In this document: piece after piece, positions 34,543 through 44,850 of the stretch | Position numbering within the stretch: position 1 is the stretch's first letter | Layout: every line of letters begins with the position of its first letter | Assembly: GCA_009746045.1 (NCBI GenBank) | Contig: RPFO01000076.1 | Span: 2,146,479-2,210,478 of the forward strand | DNA length: 64,000 bases | Direction of reading: 5' to 3' | Origin: Mesostigma viride | Lineage: Eukaryota; Streptophyta; Mesostigmatophyceae; Mesostigmatales; Mesostigmataceae | Translations under genes and position numbers: made by a program | Notes under the pieces: model-generated | Seen by the model: only the letters and a program-made list of their open reading frames with translations | Database searches by the model: none | Told to the model about the DNA's origin: nothing

Positions 34543-35797
34543 CCCCCCTTAGCCACATGGGCACAATGCAAAAGATGTCTGGGTAGGTGGAATCTCAACA
34601 CCCCCCTTAACCACATGCTCGTAGCATGCCGTCCAGTTGCTACATGGTGCAACTGAAAATGAAGATGCCGTCCTCGTGAAACGCTTGAAGCTCCAACATG
34701 CGGTCATGAGCCGCACTACCGCCACTGATCCGTCCCCCCCCGGCAACGCGAATGAGTGTCCAACCATAGCAGCGACGCACTAGCTGCCCATCCTGGATGG
34801 CTGATACCCAACCCTTAGTTGGAAAAAGTGCTCTAGATGCTACATTCCCCCCTCACTCAAAGCGGCTGCCCATGGACACAATAGGGCCACACAGTCCCAC
34901 ACATACAATACGGCAACACATGCCAACAAAGAAAGTCCCTATGAGCTAACCCAAACGGTAAAGAGGTAGGGCAACGGCAACAACACGTGCTGTACACGCA
35001 CGGAGCAACATAACATACGCCATCTCACAAAATTAATGACACCAACATCACGTTTTACGCCAATATATAAACGGGGTGAACAAACAAACATATTGGCAAC
35101 AAATGCCACACAAACAAGGTGCAATACAACCTTCAACACAAGACACAGTGGCCATAACAGATAAACACGCTTCATAGCAAAGAAAACAGGACGTGCAAAA
35201 CATTACCGCCACAAAGGCGAACACAAGTAACGATTACTTCGTCACGATTCACAAATCAGTGCCCGAGAGTAAACATTACGTCCGACATTACATGCTATGC
35301 CGAAATGCACAGCCGAATTGGACACAAAGGACGTAAACATTTGCATACAAGCAATGCTCTCAGCACAAAACAAAATAACACACGCGTCACAGGCACTTTA
35401 CTTACGAAAACAAGTCGTAGACGACGATACAACGGCGCTTCACTACGCCGCAAACTAGTGCCACAAATAGCGTGCAAAAACTCTGGATATACACTCCAGG
35501 TACGTAGAAAACGTCTCGTGGGAACAATACCAAAATGCGTGGGCCATTGCCACTGAACGCATGGCAAAATAAGCACATAATTGCTGGAAGAACACAAAGA
35601 AAGAATCAGAAAACGCAGGCTTACGGCGCCTCACAATTTCCAGCAAACACGACACAAAAGTCGACATACAAGTTAATTTCCCACAGACAAAACATTAGGG
35701 CAACCTTGAGGAGTGGGGTCTGTGCATCCTGGGCGACAATTTCCAAGGGTCGTTGCAGCTAGCGCATTTGCAAATGCCATGGCCTGGCCGAACACCG
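34543..35797. other. Copia non-coding remainder at the deletion
   Basis: About 1.25 kb between the ORF stop and the 3' LTR without a recognised domain, where the rest of pol would be expected. An ACCCCCCTTA strip borders the LTR (polypurine tract on the minus strand). Confidence 0.6.
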
Positions 35798-37357
35798 TCA
35801 ACTGACCGACGTGATACCTTGGCAGCATTTTGCAGTCGACCTGACCGTTGGTGCTTGACAGCAGTGTGGCTGACAGGTCGCTGTCCACGTCGTTGTCGGC
35901 TCGCTCGAGGCCTCGCGCCAGCACCGGACTTGGCAGTCCAGGACTTGGAAAAATTTGCAGCTTGGTCGATTTCGCCCTCGCGCACGAATTTGTTCCCCCT
36001 CAGTTAGGCTGGCAGCGTTCGAGCGCCGCGCCTTTGGTCTGGTCGCCGGACTTTGGTTACTAGCACCAGTATCACCTGGTATGCTGGCGGCGACAACGCG
36101 CTCCGCCTGCACTGGGCTGTTCTGGACCGCGGTTTCTGGAAGTACTTCAGCGTCTGACACGGACTTCTCCATTGCGCTGGAAACTTCTCGAATTGGCGTG
36201 AACTTCCACTGGGCCGGCGCAGAGTATATAAAGCCACGCAGTGTGCGAGTAATGCCCAGTAGGCCGCCCCCGATCCCGCATACACGGGCAAGCATGGCCA
36301 GTATGACCGTTAGGCCCACGGCCAGCCACTCCGCCGCGTGTCCCGAGGCACGTGAGATGCTGCGCTCGCTGCTCGCCATTTTCTGCCCTTGACAGGCAGC
36401 GTCGTTCTTGAAGCTCGTCGCCGACGATTTCAGCTCTGGGATGGCGTCCATCGCTGCGTCCGCACCGCGCGCGGGCAAAAAGTAGGTGTTGTTCCTCGTC
36501 CCGATGCTGCAGTGCCTGCTGTCCAGCACAGCAACCCGCTGGGCGAGGTCGACCTTGTGGCCATCCTTGACGAGCTGGCCGACTGATAGAAGTCGGGTGC
36601 TCAGCCTGGGAACGAGCAGCGCGTTTTGGAGGTGCACGTCCGCGTCCTGACCCGGCAGCTTCAGTTTGACAGTCCCGATGGCTGTCGCCTTCAGTTGGCC
36701 GCCTGAGCCGGCGATTTCCCTGTCATGAGGGTGCAGGCACACGAAGTCCGACGGGCATGGCGTCATGTGACAGCTCGCTGCGGAATCCAGCACCCAGCTG
36801 GTCGGTGCTTTCTTTTCATACTGCGTGAGTGCAGCAGCATCCGACGGCGATGGCGACTCGGCGATGGTGGCGAAGACGAAGCCGGACCGCTCCGCAGCCT
36901 CCTCGGTGATACGCGCCTCGCTGGCACCTGGTGAGTGCTCCTTTCTCGCTTGGTTCCGTCGCGTTGCCTTGTTCTTGCGTTCTTGCTTCAGCTCCGGATG
37001 CTTCTCCCAGCACTGGGTGTCCACGTGCCCGGCCTTCTTGCAGTAATTGCACCGCCTCTTTCCTCCACTTTTCTTCGTAGTAGTGTGGAAAACCTGGCCG
37101 TTAGGGGAGCCCTCCTTCTTTGCTTGAGCAGAACGCCTTCCGTGCAGTAGCTCCTCCGCCTCCAGCAGCGCAGTCTTGACCTCCTTTAGCGAATCCTCCT
37201 CTCCAGTTAGGACCTTGACCAGGTCACAATAGGCCGATGCTAAGGCCTTCAACACAGCCTTGATTTCTTCCCATTTCCTCAGAGACCGCCCATCAAACGT
37301 TGTGATGGACTTGCTTGTTGCCCGGAATTGCTTGTAGCACGCTTCCTTGGTAGCCAT
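35798..37357 (-). CDS. gag: Copia gag-protease with gag-pre-integrase remnant
   Basis: The ATG at 37357 (second of two close ATGs) or 37375 opens a frame of about 520 codons. Domains in order: the C-terminal end of a gag capsid-like region (KALASAYCDLVKVLTGEE), a CCHC knuckle CNYCKKAGHVDTQCW, and a retropepsin with the active site SWVLDSAASCHMT. Then comes the gag-pre-integrase segment (LLVPRLSTRLLSVGQLVKDGH to NNTYFL). After that the sequence departs from Copia order: a hydrophobic stretch (WLAVGLTVILAMLARVCGIG) that could span a membrane, then a Ser/Thr/Arg-rich tail. The tail may be a fusion made by the deletion that removed integrase, RT and RNase H. The frame is intact, which fits a recent copy. 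Confidence 0.85.
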   Translation of the reverse strand: MATKEACYKQFRATSKSITTFDGRSLRKWEEIKAVLKALASAYCDLVKVLTGEEDSLKEVKTALLEAEELLHGRRSAQAKKEGSPNGQVFHTTTKKSGGKRRCNYCKKAGHVDTQCWEKHPELKQERKNKATRRNQARKEHSPGASEARITEEAAERSGFVFATIAESPSPSDAAALTQYEKKAPTSWVLDSAASCHMTPCPSDFVCLHPHDREIAGSGGQLKATAIGTVKLKLPGQDADVHLQNALLVPRLSTRLLSVGQLVKDGHKVDLAQRVAVLDSRHCSIGTRNNTYFLPARGADAAMDAIPELKSSATSFKNDAACQGQKMASSERSISRASGHAAEWLAVGLTVILAMLARVCGIGGGLLGITRTLRGFIYSAPAQWKFTPIREVSSAMEKSVSDAEVLPETAVQNSPVQAERVVAASIPGDTGASNQSPATRPKARRSNAASLTEGEQIRARGRNRPSCKFFQVLDCQVRCWREASSEPTTTWTATCQPHCCQAPTVRSTAKCCQGITSVS

Positions 37358-37426
37358 GGTGTCTTCAGTCGCCAATGGAACTGGATGTCTCTGGGTTCAC
37401 AGTGGTCTTCTTGTTCCTCAGTAACA

Positions 37427-37440
37427 AACCTCCGATACCA
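37427..37440 (-). promoter_or_regulatory. Copia primer-binding site
   Basis: TGGTATCGGAGG directly abuts the 5' LTR on the minus strand and matches the TGGTATCAGAGC-type site used by initiator methionine tRNA, with small differences. Confidence 0.8.
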
Positions 37441-38258
37441 TGTTTGGATTGGGAGAGGAAACTAATGGGTTTTACACAATGCCTTGTGCTTGGCCTTGCT
37501 ACCCACACACCTTGCAGGTGCTGAAAGAAAGAGAGGTTGAAGACAATTTACGTGGAAGAATAAATGGCTTTATTAGAATATAATAGTTGGAGAAGAGCTT
37601 GAATGGAGGTTGAATGGAGGTTGAATGGAGGTACCTGCCCTTAGGGGGCAGTTTCCTTTTATACCTTTTAGGCTAGGAAGGATGACATCAGCAATGACAT
37701 CATCACAGAAGCTTGTAGAAACATCCTAGCATATTCCTAGCATATTCCCAGCATATTCTCAGTATATTCCAGGAATATTCCTGGCATATTCTTAGAACAT
37801 TCCTAGAACATTCTAGACATGATCCAATGAGCTGGCATAATAGCTAGATGCCAAGTGTCTACATAATAATGTGCCACATAACATAATTAATAAAGTGACA
37901 CATCTCTTTCCTTGGAGTGACAAGTGTCATGCAATGAGTCTACCCACTTGTCATCATGTAAGTCATAACATGTGTCATCATGAGCTGCCAACACTTGTCA
38001 GCTCATGGACCAAACACTTGTCCAATAGGCCATAGCACCACTTGTCAATCAAATACGTGATGCTACTAGGCTGACTCAGGGTACAAGTCATCCATGTCCA
38101 AGTATAGGACTATGGCACATGAATATTGATCAGCTCATTGAGCCCAATCCATCTAGCTCATGATAGCTATCAAATTCCCAGTCCATAAGTAATAAATCCA
38201 ACAGGAAATAAATCAGGCTGGGATATATTGTGGCCAGGTGGATATAATATCCCTAACA
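37441..38258 (-). repeat. Copia 5' LTR
   Basis: 818 nt, pair of 33728-34542. Confidence 0.95.
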
Positions 38259-38397
38259 CAGAGTCCCATGTATTTTGGGGGTGTTACTTCCGCATGACAA
38301 GAACAATCGCAATTGTAGCTTTATTAAGAAAATAACCAATGCTTACAATTTTTAACATAAGACAATTGATTGATGGCAATTGCAATTGATGCGCGTG

Positions 38398-38969
38398 TGT
38401 TACGTCGCGTAACAATTCGTTGTAGTTACGGACGTAAATTAGGTCTTTTGCCTCAGTTGTCGCTAGGTTTACGTTTAGGCTCCTACCGGGACATTATTGT
38501 CTTCGTAACAGTACTGTGGTACATTGGGTGCCGTTGGGCGCCGCGCCGCGTACTTTACTAGTGGTCCTGATCCTTTGGTAGAATGTAGTGGACCAGCGTG
38601 CATCAGTAGATGTAGTGGACCAGCGTGCATCTGTAGGCGAGGGCCATGTTGGCCCGAGCGTGTTGGACCGTTGGTGACCATTTATGCGTGTTCTACCCCT
38701 TGTGTGTGCACTCGGCGTGTGTTAAATGAATTAACACATATAGGCTTGGGTCACGGCAGTGTAGTTGTGTTTCCTTCCTCTTTTCCTGGAGTAAACGGGT
38801 TTGATTAAATGGCCTATGGCATATTACAGTAGTACATATGTAAATGCATTGAGATCTGGTTCGTCTCGGTCGTCTTTCGCTAGGGGTGTAAATAGAAGCG
38901 GCCTCACTAGTTTAGGTAGTATCAGGACCGGTAGAGGTAGAGGTGGCGGCCGAGGCTTGCGGCGTAACA
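38398..38969 (+). repeat. Gypsy 5' LTR
   Basis: 572 nt; pair of 49459-50030; one G/C difference seen (TTGTCGCTAGG versus TTGTCCCTAGG). Confidence 0.97.
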
Positions 38970-38970
38970 A

Positions 38971-38985
38971 TGGACTCGGAGGTAG
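38971..38985 (+). promoter_or_regulatory. Gypsy primer-binding site
   Basis: TGGACTCGGAGGTAG starts one base after the LTR. TGG is the complement of the tRNA CCA end. The tRNA species cannot be named from this alone. Confidence 0.65.
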
Positions 38986-39483
38986 TTTAGATAGAGAGCG
39001 AGACGACGATCCTTTGCAACATACGTCATTGAATCAACCCTTCCGCGGCTGGGAAAATGAAGACGACACCTACTTGACAGGTAATGGGCGGGTCGCCTGC
39101 GAGCTGGGGGGGTAGTGCTGCCTGATTCAGGACACGCCCTGCCTAGAAGATAGACCTGCTCGAAGCGGAAAATCCTTTTCTAGATAGTTCCTTTTCCTCG
39201 TCTTGTTTTCTTTAGAAAAGTGGTTCACTGTCGTAGATAGGTGATGTTTTCGGTTCGATGTTAGTGAGACGATTAGCGTCTGGGTAGGTTCCACCTTTTC
39301 CTTCGTGCTGCTGTACATTAGACGGCCGCACTCGCAGAAAGTCACTGGGTCGCTGACTTTAGGACTACGAGCGCTGGACCATTGCCGCCCTCGTCATTTC
39401 GGTGATCCAGATAACCCAGCTAAGTCGACTCCTACCCCTTCCACTCCTATCGTGACTACTCAAGAACAACAAGGTGCGTTACC

Positions 39484-39876
39484 ATGAGCCAACGGCGATC
39501 TTTTACTGCTCCTTCCCATTCTTCTAGCGATAATAGTCTAGCTAAATATTACGTAGTGATTACGCCTCAATGGTCCTCCATTTTCCTTTCTTGGTCCGAC
39601 GCTAGGAAGATCGTTCAGAATCGTGTATACAACGTAATTAGGTACAAGAAATTTATGTCCTTCGAAGAAGCTCAGCAGTTCCTTATAGATCATAGCCAAA
39701 CAGATTTAGGCCTTCATGTACGCCCTATTCCTTATGGTCGTCCTCCAGTAGAAGCTCTAGTCTTTGCTACCCCTCCTTCTTCTCCCCCTAAACGGGCTGC
39801 ATCTGCATCTGCTTCAGATACTCCTCTCACTTTGGAGTTTGGTTCCCTATCCATTACTGTTGTTAAAAAGGATTGA
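39484..39876 (+). CDS. viroplasmin / RNase H1 N-terminal-like domain ORF upstream of gag
   Basis: An intact 130-codon ORF starts at ATG 39484. Residues about 20-70 (KYYVVITPQWSSIFLSW, DARKIVQN, YKKFMSFEEAQQFL) match the pattern of the caulimovirus viroplasmin/RNase H1 hybrid-binding domain: Y-Y-V-V, S-W-x-D/E, then Y-K-x-F-x-S-x-E-E-A. That fold binds RNA:DNA hybrids. A Pro/Ser-rich tail follows (PPSSPPKRAASASASD). It lies about 500 nt after the LTR and before gag, so it would be the first protein made from the genomic RNA. Binding to reverse-transcription hybrids or RNA is an inference. Such a domain as a separate ORF in a chromovirus leader is unusual to my knowledge. Confidence 0.7.
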   Translation: MSQRRSFTAPSHSSSDNSLAKYYVVITPQWSSIFLSWSDARKIVQNRVYNVIRYKKFMSFEEAQQFLIDHSQTDLGLHVRPIPYGRPPVEALVFATPPSSPPKRAASASASDTPLTLEFGSLSITVVKKD

Positions 39877-39965
39877 TTTTAATTTTGTTCCTGCTGCATC
39901 CTTCAAGGTTTTTCATTTTCCTTTGTGGCTTTCTTCTAGATTCCTATTCCTTTACTTAATTAAAG

Positions 39966-40004
39966 ATGGATCCAGTGGGTGGAGATATGTCGCCTATACC
40001 TACC

Positions 40005-40040
<36 letters not shown>

Positions 40041-41692
40041 AACAATAACAACAATCGTGGTAACCGACGGGACTCACTTGAAACGGTGCACCATCTCACT
40101 CCTCAAGGTAATCTTCGTACCTCACCTCCTTCTCCTGTTGCTGGTGGTCGCCGTCGTCCCTCACTTACCCCTCCTACCTATGAACAACGTATGCAAGTCA
40201 GATTTAGTGATGACCCTTCCCTTACCTTGAACCAGGCCCCTGCCCCTCCTGCAACCGTGGCTCAACCCCCTAGCAGGTCCTCACTAACTAACAATGTTCT
40301 AGGCCTCCTTCCCACCCTGTGCCTTCCATGCCTGTTTTAACACGGGTCGTGCCTCTGCCCCTGTCGGCCCTTCTGGGCGCCCTAGTGCAGTTCCCTTTTA
40401 CCCACCTGCTTCCTGGTCCTACCCTGAGACGGCCTATGAGGCAGCCCAGGTCCCTACCCGTGTGGCTGATTTAGAAGTTAACAGTGATTTCAGCACCATG
40501 CCCCTAGATGATAGAAATTATGATCATTTTGCCTACTCCTCTCTTCGTGAGCAATATACTGTCCCCTTTTCTTATGGGCACCAGCCTGAAACGGTGGCCC
40601 CTTCTAGACCCCTACCCAAGACTTTTCCTCTTCCTTCCTTCTATCCCGCTTATGTAGCAGTGGAAGATAGTGGCCCTATGGGAAAAACTGACTCTTCTAA
40701 TCCCCCTAAGCCTCCTGCTCTTCCCCTCTTTGCTAACCTTCCCAAGCTGGATGTCAAGTCTACCCCTCAACAGTTTTTCACCTTTATTATGTTGCTTACC
40801 CAGAACACAGAGTCGTGGCAGAATCATAATAGATGGCGTCTCTCTGATGCTGTGTTAGTTCCTCACTATCTTACAACCTGCATTACTCCTGAGCTTGCTA
40901 ACCTCATTCAGTGTGAGTCTTTGGCCTCTCATGCCTACCCTAACTCTGTAGCAGAATTGTTTAAGCGTTTAGAGAACCATTTAGTCCCTCCTGATTCAGA
41001 TTGGCAGGATAGATTAGCCTTTGGTACCTTGCAGCAGGGTACTAAATCATTTAAGGATATATGAAAGAGTTTGATGCTCAGATGGTACGAATTAGGGATT
41101 TGTCGGGTGCAGAAGTACGTGCTCGCTTCCTCCAAGGCCTCAGTAGACCCTTATTACGTGAAGTCAAGCGCCAGTTCTCTGCCTACCGTTTTACTGATCT
41201 GCCCCTCAAGCATGTGCGCCAGCATCTTTTACGAGTAGCAGATTTCTTCTCCACGCCTTCTCTTCCTACCCGTTCCCGTATTAATAATATTAGCCTTACC
41301 CCGAGGAGGAGAACTCCTATGTAGAAGAATTAGATATCTGTGTGACTGACCTTTCAGCTCTGGATGTCTCTCATATCACCTGCTATCATTGTAAGGAAGT
41401 AGGTCATCTTAAACGTGAGTGCCCCAAGTTCCTTTCGGGTGCTCCCCCTCATCCCGACGCTCGCCCTCCTCGTACCCCTCAGCGTGCTCCTATTCGTCCC
41501 ACTTCAGGACGCATTCCTTCAGCTACCCCTAGTAGGCTGAATGCTGTGCAGACAGGATCCCCAGGGTTCCCCTATGATAATCAGGCTCCCGCACCCTCTT
41601 CAATCCCTCGTGACCCTCCAGCAGTGGCTTTTCCGCCAGGGTCTTCTTCGGGGTTCGTTCCTATGGATTTGGGGGGGGAGGGGGAACAGTAG
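39966..41692 (+). pseudogene. gag: Gypsy gag with CCHC knuckle (frameshifted)
   Basis: The ATG at 39966 (MDPVGGDMSPIP) opens the frame, followed by an Asn-rich microsatellite (AAT)n. The coding continues in a second frame from about 40340 through a capsid-like region (DRLAFGTLQQGTKSFKD and MKEFDAQMVRIRDLSG). It shifts again at about 41062 and about 41300, and ends with the knuckle CYHCKEVGHLKRECPKF and a Pro-rich tail at 41692. Gag packages the RNA into virus-like particles. At least three one-base shifts break the frame, so this copy cannot make full Gag. Capsid identity is inferred from position and helical pattern; the CCHC knuckle is clear. Confidence 0.8.
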
Positions 41693-41805
41693 GCCTGTCA
41701 GCCGGGGGTAACCTGGACAGGTCCTTAGATAGTACCCCAGATAAAAATTTTTGCCTGCCTGTTTTTATAACCTCTGTAGGAGCTGAATCATCCCTACCAC
41801 TACGT

Positions 41806-43745
41806 GTGCGTCCTCTTATGTTCTTGAATGGTGGCTTAACCGTCCCTCATACTGTTGTAGATCCCTTCCTGCATGCTGATGAACTCTTGAATGTCTCTGT
41901 GTTAGTGGATAGCGGTGCGGCTAGCTCCTTTGTGAGCGAGGCCCTAGTTAGGCGTTTAGGACTAGTCCCTACCCCTCACACAAAAACTGTCACTGTCCAT
42001 TATGCTGACGGTCGCACCAGTCATTCCCCGGGTACGGTGTCCCTTCCCCTGGTCATACAAGGACGTACGGTCAACCTGACGGCCACTATAGGCCCTATCA
42101 CTACAGCTGATGTATTACTAGGATTAGATTGGCACCAGGATAATAAATTACTATTAATTATGATACTATGGTCATTTGGTTTCCAGATAGCTCTTACTGG
42201 GTACCAGAACGTCATTATAGATTAGAAAATTTATCCTTGGTAGATATTACTCCTCCTACACCTGTTGATCCTCCTGTGAGACCTATACCTGAAGTATTAA
42301 TGTCCAATGACGAATTGCGATCTGAACTAAAGGAATATGGATACCTATTATGTATGTTCCTTCAGTTAGAAGTACAGGAGATACCTATCACTAATAATAG
42401 TGTGGATATAGATGTAAATACAGTGGATACAATAGGAGTGGGATTTACTGAAAATGAAATAGTAAGATACATGGCTGTGATAGATTCCTCAAAAGTTTTT
42501 GAAGAAAAGACTCCTTCTTATCCTCCTCCTCGTTCTGTTTTACACCGTGTAGTTATCAAGGACGGTGCAGTTCCTACGCACTCTCCGATGTATAGAATGG
42601 GCCCTACCGAGTTAAAGGAACTAAAACAGATTTTAGTGTCATTATTAGAAGCAGGATTGATAGAGCCTAGTAACTCCCCTACTCAGCTGGTGTCCTGTTA
42701 GTTCCTAAGCCAAATGGCAAGTTTCGCCTAGTTACTGATTATAGGAAGTTGAATGATATTACTGTGAAGTCTAAATACCCTCTACCTCGTATTGATGATA
42801 TATTTAATAAGGTTAAAGGTTCCACTTGTTTCACAGTACTGGATTGTGCGGATGGTTTTTGGCAGTTGCGGATAGCTCCTGAGGATTGCCATAAAACCGC
42901 CTTTGCTACCCCTTTTGGTCATTACCAGTTTAGAGTAGCGGCTATGGGACTCTGTAACTCGCCTGCCTCTTTTCAAATGTTAATGAATGAAGTGCTTAGA
43001 CCTGTTATGGGAAATTCTCACCTTCCTCAGGTGTCCTCTGATTAAAGGATCCTTCCTTCTCCTCTGTTTCTTTATCTGAGCATGACCGTTCTTGTGCTCA
43101 AGCTTACTTAGATGATATTCTTATTTACTCTCCTGATTTTGAAACGCACCTACGTGATTTAAAGAAAGTATTAGAAATAATGGCTGAAAATTCTTTGTGG
43201 GCGCGCCGTGCTAAAGTTCGTTCGGGTAGGAGTGTCCCATTTTTAGGGCACGTTCTGTCAGATGCCGGGGTCGCTACCGACCCGGATAAAACTAAGTCAA
43301 TTCAGGAATGGCCTACCCCTACCGACGTTAAAGGTGTACGTAGTTTTCTAGGAATTGCTTCTTACTATAGGCGTTTTATCCCGCGTTTCGCAACTATAGC
43401 AGCCCCTATTAATCATTTATTAAAGAAGGATATCCCCTTTGTTTGGAGTAGTGAATGTCAGTCGGCTTTTCAGTGCCTAAAATCCCTACTCCTTTCCCCT
43501 CCTGTACTCATCCTACCGGATACTACTAAACCCTTTGTTGTGGCTACAGATGCTAGTAAGGTAGCTATAGGTGGCGTCCTTCTCCAGGATCAGGGTCAGG
43601 GCTTACAGCCAATTGAGTATATCTCTAGGACAATGCTCCCTGCGGAGCGTAACTATCCCGTACACCAGCAGGAACTCTTAGCTGTGGTGTATTGTTGCCA
43701 CGCGTGGCAGCACTTTCTTAAAGGTGCTCAATTTGATGTCTGCTG
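41806..43745 (+). pseudogene. pol: Gypsy protease-RT-RNase H (several frameshifts)
   Basis: Protease: SVLVDSGAASSFVSEALVRR with VDSGA active site, and LLGLDW. After a shift near 42150, the RT begins (HRVVIKDGAVPTHSPMYRM). A further shift at about 42680 leads to FRLVTDYRKLNDIT, motif A FTVLDCADGFWQLRIAPED, and FGHYQFRVAAMGLCNSPASF. Another shift near 43040 leads to motif C AYLDDILIYSPDF, thumb/connection FLGHVLSDAGVATDPDK and GVRSFLGIASYYRRFI. RNase H follows: FVVATDASKVAIGGVLLQ, E in VHQQELLAVVYC. The order protease-RT-RNase H-integrase is the Gypsy order. All breaks are one-base indels, so the copy is dead although its LTRs are almost identical. Confidence 0.93.
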
Positions 43746-44850
43746 AATGAACCCTGTGAGCTAGATCCTTATAGATTAGTTATCCAAACGGATCACCGTC
43801 CCCTTACCCATCTTCTCTCCCAACCCAACCTTACCCCTCGGCAAGCGCGCTGGATGGAATTTTTAGCACAGTTTTCCCCTTTTAAACTTCAGTATGTCAA
43901 GGGTGTAGATAACATAGTACCAGATGCACTCTCTCGTCGTGCAGACTACTCCTTTTTCGAGGACCTTGATGTTCTCAATACTACTCTAGTTCCTACTACT
44001 ATGGGTGTAACCCCTTATGGTGAACTACCTGATGATGAATCCTATGCCTACCTCTTTCATACAGCTGTTCGCATGCCTGATCTCCTTTCTCACGTAGGAC
44101 TCTCTCTCCCGTGTGAGGCCCTTCCCGTGGCCTCGGTGGGGGGGAGGGGAAAAATAAAATTTCTATACCGCTTAGCCATATAGCGACTAGGTCAGGAAAG
44201 TCTTATGAAAACGTAGTCCCTCTAGGACCTCCCCTTCTCTTTGGCAAGGCGGTAGGAGATCTCTTTAAACCTGTTCTGGATACCTCTGTAGCGATGCCTA
44301 CCTCTGATCTTGAACGCCTTATTAGTAGATTTACGGCCACTGAGCCGGAAGCATTAGCTGCCATTGCTGCACATCCCCAACAATTAGGCAAGCACCCTTG
44401 TAAATTTGTAGGTGGGTTTTTATATGTGCAGATAGCAGATTCTCCCCTCAATGGCGCCTGTATGTCCCTCCTATCTGTCGCTCCTCCTTGCTCTTTGAGT
44501 TGCATGACTTAGCTGCTCATCAGGGTGGTAAACGGGTACGGGACTTAGTAGCCCGCTCTTATTACTGGCCTTCCCTTTATAAGGATGTAGATGAGTATGT
44601 TAGAACTTGTCAATCTTGCCAGGAGATGAAACCCAATAACGTAGGACAGATAGCAGAACCTAGGACCTTGCCTGACCCCATCATGCCGTGGGATTCTATC
44701 ATGATGGATTTTGTAGGACCTTTTAGAAAGAATGATAGAGGCAATGCCCAAATCCTTGTGTTCATAGATCGTTTTACGCGTATGTGCCATCTTGTGCCGT
44801 GTCCTTTAGAACTCACAGCACGTGATTGCGCACGCCTATACCTCAATAAT
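43746..44850 (+). pseudogene. pol: Gypsy RNase H end and integrase N-terminal part
   Basis: After a one-base shift RNase H continues (VIQTDHRPLTHLL, then YVKGVDNIVPDALSRR). Following a spacer with further frame breaks, the integrase zinc finger appears as H-H-C-C (LHDLAAHQGGKRVRDLV, TCQSCQEMK). The first part of the catalytic core follows: DSIMMDFVGPFRKNDRG and VFIDRFTRMCHLVP. The frame is cut at 44850 by the composite insertion and resumes at 47183. Confidence 0.88.

Larger units (their letters stand above)
33728..38258 (-). mobile_element. Copia-type LTR retrotransposon, internally deleted, CAGAG TSD
   Basis: LTRs of 815 and 818 nt (TG...CA) bound a 4,531-nt element. CAGAG at 33723-33727 and 38259-38263 is a perfect 5-bp target duplication. 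The primer site TGGTATCGGAGG follows the 5' LTR directly on the minus strand, as for initiator-Met tRNA primed Copia elements, and AAGGGGGG precedes the 3' LTR. Only gag and protease are encoded; integrase, RT and RNase H are absent. It must have been copied in trans. Confidence 0.95.
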
